Position numbers and translations under genes: made by a program
The notes under the pieces: generated by a model
What the model was told of the DNA's origin: nothing
The model's input: the letters and a program-made list of their open reading frames with translations, nothing else
The model's database searches: none
From: Litoditis marina
Lineage: Eukaryota; Nematoda; Chromadorea; Rhabditida; Rhabditidae
NCBI GenBank assembly: GCA_964036275.1
Contig: CAXIWQ010000312.1
Location: 97,172-161,171 of the forward strand
Length of the DNA stretch: 64,000 nt
Direction: 5' to 3'
Part shown: piece by piece, positions 1 through 13,300 of the stretch
How positions within the stretch are numbered: position 1 is the first letter of the stretch
Layout: each line of letters opens with the position of its first letter

Positions 1-141
1 AAAAAGTTTATACGGCTATCAAGTCTGTTGCTCCCAGCTACAAAAACCTAATACGACAATCTATTCTGTGGCGCACAGCCACAAAAAACGAATTGACGCG
101 GTTATTGACTCTTTGCCTTGCAGCTACAGAAAAAAGGTTTA

Positions 142-3100
142 TACGGATATCAAGTCTGTTGCTCCCAGCTACAAGAAAGTAATACGACTATCTATTCTGT
201 GGCGCACAGCCACGAAATACGAATTTACGCGGTTATCGACTCTTTGGCTTGCATTTACAGAAAACAGTTCATACGGCTATCAAGTCTGTTGCTGCCAGCT
301 ACAAAAACCTAATACGACTATCTATTCTGTGGCGCACAGCCACGAAATATGAATTAACGCGGTTATCGACTCTTTGGCTTGCAGCTACAGAAAAAAGTTT
401 ACACGGCTATCAAGTCTGTTGCTCCCAGCTACAAAAAGCTTATACGACAATCTATTCTGTGGTGCACAACCACAAAGTACGAATTAACGCGGTTATTGAC
501 TCTTTGCCTTGCAGCTACAGAAAAAAAATCATACGGCTATCAAGTCTGTTGCTCCCAGCTACAAAAACCTAATACGACTTTATATTCTGTGGCGCACAGC
601 CACAAAAGACAAATTAACGCGGTTATTGACTCTTTGCCTTGCAGCTACAGAAAAAAGGTTTATACGGATATCAAGTCTGTTGCTCCCAGCTACAAGAAAG
701 TAATACGACTATCTATTCTGTGACGCACAGCCACGAAATACGAATTTACGCGGTTATCGACTCTTTGGCTTGCATTTACAGAAAACAGTTTTTACGGCTA
801 TCAAGTCTGTTGCTCCCAGCTACAAAAACCTAATAAGACTTTATATTCTGTGGCGCACAGCCACAAAAGACAAATTAACGCGGTTATTGACTCTTTGCCT
901 TGCAGCTACAGAAAAAAGTTTATACGGCTATCAAGTCTGTTGCTCCCAGCTACAAAAACCTAATAAGACTTTATATTCTGTGGCGCACAGCCACAAAAGA
1001 CAAATTAACGCGGTTATTGACTCTTTGCCTTGCAGCTACAGAAAAAAGTTTATACGGCTATCAAGTCTGTTGCTCCCAGCTACAAAAACCTAATACGACT
1101 ATCTATTCTGTGGCGCACAGCCACAAAGTACGAATTAACGCTGTTATCGAATCTTTGGCTTGCAGTTACAGAGAACAGTTCATACGGCTATCAAATCTGT
1201 TGCTCCCAGCTACAAAAACTTAATACAACTATCTTTCCTGTGGTGCACAACCAGAAAGTACGAATTAACGCGGTTATTGACTCTTTGCCTTGCAGCTACA
1301 GAAAAAAGTTTATACGGCTATCAAGTGTGTTGCTCACAGCTACAAGAACCTAAGACGACTATATATTCTGTGGCGCACAGCCACAAAAGACAAATTAACG
1401 CGGTTATTGACTCTTTGCCTGGCAGCTACAGAAAAAAGTTTATACGGCTATCAAGTCTGTTGCTCCCAGCTACAAAAACCTAATAAGACTTTATATTCTG
1501 TGGCGCACAGCCACAAAAGACAAATTAACGCGGTTATTGACTCTTTGCCTTGCAGCTACAGAAAAAAGTTTATACGGCTATCAAGTCTGTTGCTCCCAGC
1601 TACAAAAACCTAATACGACTATCTATTCTGTGGCGCACAGCCACGAAATACGAATTAACGCGGTTATCGACTCATTGGCTTGCAGCTACAGAAAAAAAGT
1701 TTATACGGCTATCAAGTCTGTTGCTCCCAGCTACAAAAACCTAATACGACAATCTATTCTGTGGTGCACAACCACAAAGTACGAATTGACGCGGTTATTG
1801 ACTCTGTGGCTTGCAGCTACAGAAAAATGGTTTATACGGATATCAAGTCTGTTGCTCCCAGCTACAAGAAAGTAATACGACTATCTATTCTGTGGCGCAC
1901 AGCCACGAAATACGAATTAACGCGGTTATCGACTCATTGGCTTGCAGCTACAGAAAAAAAGTTTATACGGCTATCAAGTGTGTTGCTCACAGCTACAAGA
2001 ACCTAATACGACTGGATATTCTGTGGCGCACAGCCACAAAAAACGAATTAACGCGGTTATTGACTCTTTGCCTTGCAGCTACAGAAAAAAGGTTTATACG
2101 GATATCAAGTCTGTTGCTCCCAGCTACAAGAAAGTAATACGACTATCTATTCTGTGGCGCACAGCCACGAAATACGAAATTACGCGGTTATCGACTCTTT
2201 GGCTTGCATTTACAGAAAACAGTTCATACGGCTATCAAGTCTGTTGCTCCCAGCTACAAAAACCTTATACGACAATCTATTCTGTGGTGCACAACCACAA
2301 AGTACGAATTGACGCGGTTATTGACTCTGTGGCTTGCAGCTACAGAAAAAAAAGCTTATACGGCTATCAAGTGTGTTGCTCACAGCTACAAGAACCTAAT
2401 ACGACTGGATATTCTGTGGCGCACAGCCACAAAAAACGAATGAACGCGGTTATTGACTCTTTGCCTTGCAGCTACAGAAAAAAGGTTTATACGGATATCA
2501 AGTCTGTTGCTGCCAGCTACAAAAACCTAATACGACTATCTAGTCTGTGGCGCACAGCCACGAAATATGAATTAACGAGGTTATCGACCCTTTGGCTTGC
2601 AGCTACAGAAAAAAGTTTACACGGCTATCAAGTCTGTTGCTCCCAGCTACAAAAACCTTATACGACAATCTATTCTGTGGTGCACAACCACAAAGTACGA
2701 ATTAACGCTGTTATCGAATCTTTGGCTTGCAGTTACAGAGAACAGTTCATACGGCTATCAAATATGTTGCTCCCAGCTACAAAAACTTAATACAACTATC
2801 TTTCCTGTGGTGCACAACCAGAAAGCACGAATTAACGCGGTTATTGACTCTGTGGCTTGCAGCTACAAAAAAAAGCTTATACGGCTACCAAGTGTGTTGC
2901 TCACAGCTACAAGAACCTAAGACGACTATATATTCTGTGGCGCACAGCCACAAAAAAACAAATTAACGCGGTTATTGACTCTTTGCCTTGCAGCTACGGA
3001 GAACAGTTCATACGGCTATCAAATCTATTGCTCCCAGCTAGAAAAACCTAATACGACAATCTATTATGTGGCGCACAGCCAAAAAATACGAATTAACGCG

Positions 3101-3791
3101 GTTATTGACTCTTTGCCTTGCAGCTACAGAAAACAAATCATACGGCTATCAAGTCTGTTGCTCCCAGCTACAGAAACCTAATACGACTTTATATTCTGTG
3201 GCACACAGCCACAAAAGACAAATTAACGCGGTTATTGACTCTTTGCCTTGCAGCTACAGAAAAAAGTTTATACGGCTATCAAGTCTGTTGCTCCCAGCTA
3301 CAAAAACCTAATATGACTATCTATTCTGTGGCGCACAGCCACGAAATATGAATTAACGCTGTTATCGAATCTTTGGCTTGCAGTTACAGAGAACAGTTCA
3401 TACGGCTATCAAATCTGTTGCTCCCAGCTACAAAAACTTAATACAACTATCTTTCCTGTGGTGCACAACCAGAAAGCACGAATTAACGCGGTTATTGACT
3501 CTGTGGCTTGCAGCTACAAAAAAAAGCTTATACGGCTACCAAGTGTGTTGCTCACAGCTACAAGAACCTAAGACGACTATCTATTTTGTGGCGCACAGCC
3601 ACGAAATATGAATTAACGCGGTTATCGACTCTTTGGCTTGCAGCTACAGAAAAAAGTTTACACGGCTATCAAGTCTGTTGCTCCCAGCTACAAAAACCTA
3701 ATACGACAATCTATTCTGTGGTGCACAACCACAAAGTACGAATTGACGCGGTTATTGACTCTGTGGCTTGCAGCTACAGAAAAAAAGCTTA
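142..3791. repeat. 3650-bp higher-order repeat, copy 1 (28 monomers)
   Basis: The order of monomer variants over this stretch is repeated immediately downstream at a constant offset of 3650 bp. Every distinctive variant recurs, including CTGTGACGCACAGCC at about 719, GCCTGGCAGCTACAG at about 1418 and AGCTAGAAAAACC at about 3037. The bounds are where the match is lost: before 142 the sequence differs in dyad type and flanking bases, and after about 3791 the partner diverges. The boundaries are accurate to about one monomer. Confidence 0.9.
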
Positions 3792-6700
3792 TACGGATAT
3801 CAAGTCTGTTGCTCCCAGCTACAAGAAAGTAATACGACTATCTATTCTGTGGCGCACAGCCACGAAATACGAATTTACGCGGTTATCGACTCTTTGGCTT
3901 GCATTTACAGAAAACAGTTCATACGGCTATCAAGTCTGTTGCTGCCAGCTACAAAAACCTAATACGACTATCTATTCTGTGGCGCACAGCCACGAAATAT
4001 GAATTAACGCGGTTATCGACTCTTTGGCTTGCAGCTACAGAAAAAAGTTTACACGGCTATCAAGTCTGTTGCTCCCAGCTACAAAAAGCTTATACGACAA
4101 TCTATTCTGTGGTGCACAACCACAAAGTACGAATTAACGCGGTTATTGACTCTTTGCCTTGCAGCTACAGAAAAAAAATCATACGGCTATCAAGTCTGTT
4201 GCTCCCAGCTACAAAAACCTAATACGACTTTATATTCTGTGGCGCACAGCCACAAAAGACAAATTAACGCGGTTATTGACTCTTTGCCTTGCAGCTACAG
4301 AAAAAAGGTTTATACGGATATCAAGTCTGTTGCTCCCAGCTACAAGAAAGTAATACGACTATCTATTCTGTGACGCACAGCCACGAAATACGAATTTACG
4401 CGGTTATCGACTCTTTGGCTTGCATTTACAGAAAACAGTTTTTACGGCTACCAAGTCTGTTGCTCCCAGCTACAAAAACCTAATAAGACTTTATATTCTG
4501 TGGCGCACAGCCACAAAAGACAAATTAACGCGGTTATTGACTCTTTGCCTTGCAGCTACAGAAAAAAGTTTATACGGCTATCAAGTCTGTTGCTCCCAGC
4601 TACAAAAACCTAATAAGACTTTATATTCTGTGGCGCACAGCCACAAAAGACAAATTAACGCGGTTATTGACTCTTTGCCTTGCAGCTACAGAAAAAAGTT
4701 TATACGGCTATCAAGTCTGTTGCTCCCAGCTACAAAAACCTAATACGACTATCTATTCTGTGGCGCACAGCCACAAAGTACGAATTAACGCTGTTATCGA
4801 ATCTTTGGCTTGCAGTTACAGAGAACAGTTCATACGGCTATCAAATCTGTTGCTCCCAGCTACAAAAACTTAATACAACTATCTTTCCTGTGGTGCACAA
4901 CCAGAAAGTACGAATTAACGCGGTTATTGACTCTTTGCCTTGCAGCTACAGAAAAAAGTTTATACGGCTATCAAGTGTGTTGCTCACAGCTACAAGAACC
5001 TAAGACGACTATATATTCTGTGGCGCACAGCCACAAAAGACAAATTAACGCGGTTATTGACTCTTTGCCTGGCAGCTACAGAAAAAAGTTTATACGGCTA
5101 TCAAGTCTGTTGCTCCCAGCTACAAAAACCTAATAAGACTTTATATTCTGTGGCGCACAGCCACAAAAGACAAATTAACGCGGTTATTGACTCTTTGCCT
5201 TGCAGCTACAGAAAAAAGTTTATACGGCTATCAAGTCTGTTGCTCCCAGCTACAAAAACCTAATACGACTATCTATTCTGTGGCGCACAGCCACGAAATA
5301 CGAATTAACGCGGTTATCGACTCATTGGCTTGCAGCTACAGAAAAAAAGTTTATACGGCTATCAAGTCTGTTGCTCCCAGCTACAAAAACCTAATACGAC
5401 AATCTATTCTGTGGTGCACAACCACAAAGTACGAATTGACGCGGTTATTGACTCTGTGGCTTGCAGCTACAGAAAAATGGTTTATACGGATATCAAGTCT
5501 GTTGCTCCCAGCTACAAGAAAGTAATACGACTATCTATTCTGTGGCGCACAGCCACGAAATACGAATTAACGCGGTTATCGACTCATTGGCTTGCAGCTA
5601 CAGAAAAAAAGTTTATACGGCTATCAAGTGTGTTGCTCACAGCTACAAGAACCTAATACGACTGGATATTCTGTGGCGCACAGCCACAAAAAACGAATTA
5701 ACGCGGTTATTGACTCTTTGCCTTGCAGCTACAGAAAAAAGGTTTATACGGATATCAAGTCTGTTGCTCCCAGCTACAAGAAAGTAATACGACTATCTAT
5801 TCTGTGGCGCACAGCCACGAAATACGAAATTACGCGGTTATCGACTCTTTGGCTTGCATTTACAGAAAACAGTTCATACGGCTATCAAGTCTGTTGCTCC
5901 CAGCTACAAAAACCTTATACGACAATCTATTCTGTGGTGCACAACCACAAAGTACGAATTGACGCGGTTATTGACTCTGTGGCTTGCAGCTACAGAAAAA
6001 AAAGCTTATACGGCTATCAAGTGTGTTGCTCACAGCTACAAGAACCTAATACGACTGGATATTCTGTGGCGCACAGCCACAAAAAACGAATGAACGCGGT
6101 TATTGACTCTTTGCCTTGCAGCTACAGAAAAAAGGTTTATACGGATATCAAGTCTGTTGCTGCCAGCTACAAAAACCTAATACGACTATCTAGTCTGTGG
6201 CGCACAGCCACGAAATATGAATTAACGAGGTTATCGACCCTTTGGCTTGCAGCTACAGAAAAAAGTTTACACGGCTATCAAGTCTGTTGCTCCCAGCTAC
6301 AAAAACCTTATACGACAATCTATTCTGTGGTGCACAACCACAAAGTACGAATTAACGCTGTTATCGAATCTTTGGCTTGCAGTTACAGAGAACAGTTCAT
6401 ACGGCTATCAAATATGTTGCTCCCAGCTACAAAAACTTAATACAACTATCTTTCCTGTGGTGCACAACCAGAAAGCACGAATTAACGCGGTTATTGACTC
6501 TGTGGCTTGCAGCTACAAAAAAAAGCTTATACGGCTACCAAGTGTGTTGCTCACAGCTACAAGAACCTAAGACGACTATATATTCTGTGGCGCACAGCCA
6601 CAAAAAAAACAAATTAACGCGGTTATTGACTCTTTGCCTTGCAGCTACGGAGAACAGTTCATACGGCTATCAAATCTATTGCTCCCAGCTAGAAAAACCT

Positions 6701-7442
6701 AATACGACAATCTATTATGTGGCGCACAGCCAAAAAATACGAATTAACGCGGTTATTGACTCTTTGCCTTGCAGCTACAGAAAACAAATCATACGGCTAT
6801 CAAGTCTGTTGCTCCCAGCTACAGAAACCTAATACGACTTTATATTCTGTGGCACACAGCCACAAAAGACAAATTAACGCGGTTATTGACTCTTTGCCTT
6901 GCAGCTACAGAAAAAAGTTTATACGGCTATCAAGTCTGTTGCTCCCAGCTACAAAAACCTAATATGACTATCTATTCTGTGGCGCACAGCCACGAAATAT
7001 GAATTAACGCTGTTATCGAATCTTTGGCTTGCAGTTACAGAGAACAGTTCATACGGCTATCAAATCTGTTGCTCCCAGCTACAAAAACTTAATACAACTA
7101 TCTTTCCTGTGGTGCACAACCAGAAAGCACGAATTAACGCGGTTATTGACTCTGTGGCTTGCAGCTACAAAAAAAAGCTTATACGGCTACCAAGTGTGTT
7201 GCTCACAGCTACAAGAACCTAAGACGACTATCTATTTTGTGGCGCACAGCCACGAAATATGAATTAACGCGGTTATCGACTCTTTGGCTTGCAGCTACAG
7301 AAAAAAGTTTACACGGCTATCAAGTCTGTTGCTCCCAGCTACAAAAACCTAATACGACAATCTATTCTGTGGTGCACAACCACAAAGTACGAATTGACGC
7401 GGTTATTGACTCTGTGGCTTGCAGCTACAGAAAAAAAGCTTA
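3792..7442. repeat. 3650-bp higher-order repeat, copy 2
   Basis: This is a near-perfect tandem copy of the preceding 3650 bp. The differences I noticed by eye are one T-to-C substitution (CTATCAAG at about 797 against CTACCAAG at about 4447) and one extra A in an A-run (about 2951 against about 6602), which changes the offset to 3651. So few differences over 3.65 kb imply very recent unequal exchange or gene conversion, or possibly an assembly duplication. At about 7443 the sequence switches to a different unit. Confidence 0.9.
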
Positions 7443-9521
7443 TACGGCTATCAAGTGTGTTGCTCACAGCTACAAGAACCTAATACGACTGAATATTCTG
7501 TGGCGCACAGCCACAAAAGACGAATTAACGCGGTTATTGACTCTTTGCCTTGCAGCTACAGAAAAAAAGGTTTATACAAATATCAAGTCTGTTGCTCCCA
7601 GCTACAAGAAAGTAATACGACTATCTATTCTGTGGCGCAACGAAATACGAATTAACGCGGTTATCGACTCTTTGGCTTGCATTTACAGAAAACAGTTCAT
7701 ACGGCTATCAAGTCTGTTGCTGCCAGCTACAAAAACCTAATACGACTATCTATTCTGTGGCGCACAGCCACAAAATATGAATTAACGCGGTTATCGACTC
7801 TTTGGCTTGCAGCTACAGAAAAAATTTACACGGCTATCAAGTCTGTTGCTCCCAGCTACAAAAACCTTATACGACAATCTATTCTGTGGTGCACAACCAC
7901 AAAGTACGAATTAACGCTGTTATCGAATCTTTGGCTTGCAGTTACAGAGAACAGTTCATACGGCTATCAAATCTGTTGCTCCCAGCTACCAAAACTTAAT
8001 ACAACTATCTTTCCTGTGGTGCACAACCAGAAAGTACGAATTAACGCGGTTATTGACTCTGTGGCTTGCAGCTACAAAAAAAAAGCTTATACGGCTACCA
8101 AGTGTGTTGCTCACAGCTACAAGAACCTAAGACGACTATATATTCTGTGGCGCACAGCCACAAAAGACAAATTAACGCGGTTATTGACTCTTTGCCTTTC
8201 GGACACAGAAAAAAGTTTATACGGCTATCAAGTCTGTTGCTCCCAGCTACAAAAACCTAATACGACTTTATATTCTGTGGCGCACAGCCACAAAAGACAA
8301 ATTAACGCGGTTATTGACTGTTTGCCTTGCAGCTACAGAAAAAAGTTTATACGGCTGTCAAGTCTGTTGCTCCCAGCTACAAAAACCTAATACGACAATC
8401 TATTCTGTGGTGCACAACCACAAAGTACGAATTGACGCGGTTATTGACTCTGTGGCTTGCAGCTACAGAAAAAAAGTTTATACGGCTATCAAGTGTATTG
8501 CTCACAGCTACAAGAACCTAATACGACTGAATATTCTGTGGCGCACAGCCACAAAAAAACGAATTAACGCGGTTATTGACTCTTTGCCTTGCAGCTACAG
8601 AAAAAAGGTTTATACAAATATCAAGTCTGTTGCTCCCAGCTACAAGAAAGTAATACGACTATCTATTCTGTGGCGCACAGCCACGAAATACGAATTTACG
8701 CGGTTATCGACTCTTTGGCTTGCATTTACAGAAAACAGTTCATACGGCTATCAAGTCTGTTGCTGCCAGCTACAAAAACCTAATACGACTATCTATTCTG
8801 TGGCGCACAGCCACAAAATATGAATTAACGCGGTTATCGACTCTTTGGCTTGCAGCTACAGAAAAAATTTACACGGCTATCAAGTATGTTGCTCTCAGCT
8901 ACAAAAACCTTATACGACAATCTATTCTGTGGTGCACAACCACAAAGTACGAATTAACGCTGTTATCGAATCTTTGGCTTGCAGTTACAGAGAACAGTGC
9001 ATACGGCTATCAAATCTGTTGCTCCCAGCTACAAAAACTTAATACAACTATCTTTCCTGTGGTGCACAACCAGAAAGTACGAATTAACGCGGTTATTGAC
9101 TCTGTGGCTTGCAGCTACAAAAAAAAAGCTTATACGGCTACCAAGTGTGTTGCTCACAGCTACAAGAACCTAAGACGACTATATATTCTGTGGCGCACAG
9201 CCACAAAAGACAAATTAACGCGGTTATTGACTCTTTGCCTTGCAGACACAGAAAAAAGTTTATACGGCTATCAAGTCTGTTGCTCTCAGCTACAAAAACC
9301 TAATACGACTTTATATTCTGTGGCGCACATCCACAAAAGACAAATTAACGCGGTTATTGACTGTTTGCCTTGCAGCTACAGAAAAAAGTTTATACGGCTG
9401 TCAAGTCTGTTGCTCCCAGCTACAAAAACCTAATACGACAATCTATTCTGTGGTGCACAACCACAAAGTACGAATTGACGCGGTTATTGACTCTGTGGCT
9501 TGCAGCTACAGAAAAAAGTTT
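7441..9521. repeat. 1043-bp (8-monomer) higher-order repeat, two tandem copies
   Basis: Copy 1 is about 7441-8478 and copy 2 about 8479-9521. Shared markers are the short A-run variant CAGAAAAAATTTACACGG, the GAGAACAGT monomer, CAGACACAG or its equivalent, and CGGCTGTCAAG. Copy 1 is about 5 bp shorter because it carries a deletion in the dyad region (TGTGGCGCAACG at about 7631). The copies differ at scattered single bases, so this duplication is older than the 3650-bp one. Confidence 0.8.
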
Positions 9522-10389
9522 ATACGGCTGTCAAGTCTGTTGCTCCCAGCTACAAAAACCTAATACGACAATCTATTCTGTGGTGCACAACCACAAAGTA
9601 CGAATTGACGCGGTTATTGACTCTGTGGCTTGCAGCTACAGAAAAAAAGCTTATACGGCTATCAAGTCTGTTGCTCCCAGCTACAAAAACCTTATACGAC
9701 TATCTATTCTGTGGTGCACAACCACAAAGTACGAATTGACGCGGTTATTGAGTCTGTGGCTTGCAGCTACAGAAAAAAAGCTTATACGGCTATCAAGTGT
9801 GTTGCTCCCAGCTACAAAAACCTAATACGACAATCTATTCTGTGGCGCACAGCCACAAAAGACAAATTAACGCGGTTATTGACTCTTTGGCTTGCAGCTA
9901 CAGAAAAAAGTTTACACGGCTATCAAGTCTGTTGCTCCCAGCTACAAAAACCTGATACGACAATCTATTCTGTGGCGCACAGCCACAAAATACGAATTAA
10001 CGCGGTTATTGACTCTTTGCCTTGCAGCTACAGAAAAAAAGGTTTATACGGCTATCAAGTCTGTTGCTCCCAGCTACAAAAACCTTATACGACAATCTAT
10101 TCTGTGGTGCACAACCACAAAGTACGAATTAACGCTGTTATCGAATCTTTGGCTTGCAGTTACAGAGAACAGTTCATACGGCTATCAAATCTGTTGCTCC
10201 CAGCTACAAAAACTTAATACAACTATCTTTCCTGTGGTGCACAACCAGAAAGTACGAATTAACGCGGTTATTGACTCTGTGGCTTGCAGCTACAAAAAAA
10301 AGCTTATACGGCTACCAAGTGTGTTGATCACAGCTACAAGAACCTAAGACGACTATATATTCTGTGGCGCACAGCCACAAAAAAAACAA

Positions 10390-13300
10390 ATTAACGCGGT
10401 TATTGACTCTTTGCCTTGCAGCTACGGAGAACAGTTCATACGGCTATCAAATCTATTGCTCCCAGCTACAAAAACCTAATACGACAATCTATTATGTGGC
10501 GCACAGCCAAAAAATACGAATTAACGCGGTTATTGACCCTTTGCCTTGCAGCTACAGAAAACAAATCATACGGCTATCAAGTCTGTTGCTCCCAGCTACA
10601 GAAACCTAATACGACTTTATATTCTGTGGCACACAGCCACAAAAGACAAATTTCGCGGTTATTGACTCTTTGCCTTGCAGCTACAGAAAAAAGTTTATAC
10701 GGCTATCAAGTCTGTTGCTCCCAGCTACAAAAACCTAATACGACTATCTATTCTGTGGCGCACAGCCACGAAATATGAATTAACGCGGTTATCGACTCTT
10801 TGGCTTGCATTTACAGAAAACAGTTCATACGGCTATCAAGTCTGTTGCTCCCAGCTACAAAAACCTAATACGACAATCTATTCTGTGGTGCACAACCACA
10901 AAGTACGAATTGACGCGGTTATTGACTCTGTGGCTTGCAGCTACAGAAAAAAAGCTTATACGGCTATCAAGTCTGTTGCTCCCAGCTACAAAAACCTTAT
11001 ACGACAATCTATTCTGTGGTGCACAACCACAAAGTACGAATTAACGCTGTTATCGAATCTTTGGCTTGCAGTTACAGAGAACAGTGCATACGGCTATCAA
11101 ATCTGTTGCTCCCAGCTACAAAAACTTAATACAACTATCTTTCCTGTGGTGCACAACCAGAAAGTACGAATTAACGCGTTTATTGACTCTGTGGCTTGCA
11201 GCTACAAAAAAAAAGCTTATACGGCTACCAAGTGTGTTGCTCACAGCTACAAGAACCTAAGACGACTATATATTCTGTGGCGCACAGCCACAAAAGACAA
11301 ATTAACGCGGTTATTGACTCTTTGCCTTGCAGACACAGAAAAAAGTTTATACGGCTATCAAGTCTGTTGCTCCCAGCTACAAAAACCTAATACGACTTTA
11401 TATTCTGTGGCGCACAGCCACAAAAGACAAATTAACGCGGTTATTGACTGTTTGCCTTGCAGCTACAGAAAAAAGTTTATACGGCTGTCAAGTCTGTTGC
11501 TCCCAGCTACAAAAACCTAATACGACAATCTATTCTGTGGTGCACAACCACAAAGTACGAATTGACGCGGTTATTGACTCTGTGGCTTGCAGCTACAGAA
11601 AAAAGTTTATACGGCTGTCAAGTCTGTTGCTCCCAGCTACAAAAACCTAATACGACAATCTATTCTGTGGTGCACAACCACAAAGTACGAATTGACGCGG
11701 TTATTGACTCTGTGGCTTGCAGCTACAGAAAAAAAGCTTATACGGCTATCAAGTCTGTTGCTCCCAGCTACAAAAACCTTATACGACAATCTATTCTGTG
11801 GTGCACAACCACAAAGTACAAATTAACGCTGTTATCGAATCTTTGCCTTGCAGACACAGAAAAAAGTTTATACGGCTATCAAGTCTGTTGCTCCCAGCTA
11901 CAAAAACCTAATACGACAATCTATTCTGTGGCGCACAGCCACAAAATACGAATTAACGCTGTTATCGACTCTTTGGCTTGCAGTTACAGAGAACAGTTCA
12001 TACGGCTATCAAATATGTTACTCCCAGCTACAAAAACTTAATACAACTATCTTTCCTGTGGTGCACAACCAGAAAGTACGAATTAACGCTGTTATCGACT
12101 CTTTGGCTTGCAGTTACAGAGAACAGTTCATAAGGCTATCAAATCTGTTGCTCCCAGCTACAAAAACTTAATACAACTATTTTTCCTGTGGTGCACAACC
12201 AGAAAGTACGAATTAACGCGGTTATTGACTCTGTGGCTTGCAGCTACAAAAAAAGCTTATACGGCTACCAAGTGTGTTGCTCACAGCTACAAGAACCTAA
12301 GACGACTTTATATTCTGTGGCGCACAGCCACAAAAGACAAATTAACGCGGTTATTGACTCTTTGCCTTGCAGCTACAGAAAAAAGTTTATACGGCTATCA
12401 AGTCTGTTGCTCCCAGCTACAAAAACCTAATACGACTATCTATTCTGTGGTGCACAACCACAAAGTACGAATTGACGCGGTTATTGACTCTGTGGCTTGC
12501 AGCTACAGAAAAAAAGCTTATACGGCTATCAAGTGTGTTGCTCCCAGCTACAAAAACCTAATACGACAATCTATTCTGTGGCGCACAGCCACAAAAGACA
12601 AATTAACGCGGTTATTGACTCTTTGGCTTGCAGCTACAGAAAAAAGTTTACACGGCTATCAAGTCTGTTGCTCCCAGCTACAAAAACCTTATACGACAAT
12701 CTATTCTGTGGTGCACAACCACAAAGTACGAATTAACGCTGTTATCGAATCTTTGGCTTGCAGTTACAGAGAACAGTTCATACGGCTATCAAATCTGTTG
12801 CTCCCAGCTACAAAAACTTTATACAACTATCTTTCCTGTGGTGCACAACCAGAAAGTACGAATTAACGCGGTTATTGACTCTGTGGCTTGCAGCTACAAA
12901 AAAAAAGCTTATACGGCTACCAAGTGTGTTGCTCACAGCTACAAGAACCTAAGACGACTATATATTCTGTGGCGCACAGCCACAAAAAAACAAATTAACG
13001 CGGTTATTGACTCTTTGCCTTGCAGCTACGGAGAACAGTTCATACGGCTATCAAATCTATTGCTCCCAGCTACAAAAACCTAATACGACAATCTATTATG
13101 TGGCGCACAGCCAAAAAATACGAATTAACGCGGTTATTGACCCTTTGCCTTGCAGCTACAGAAAACAAATCATACGGCTATCAAGTCTGTTGCTCCCAGC
13201 TACAGAAACCTAATACGACTTTATATTCTGTGGCACACAGCCACAAAAGACAAATTTCGCGGTTATTGACTCTTTGCCTTGCAGCTACAGAAAAAAGTTT

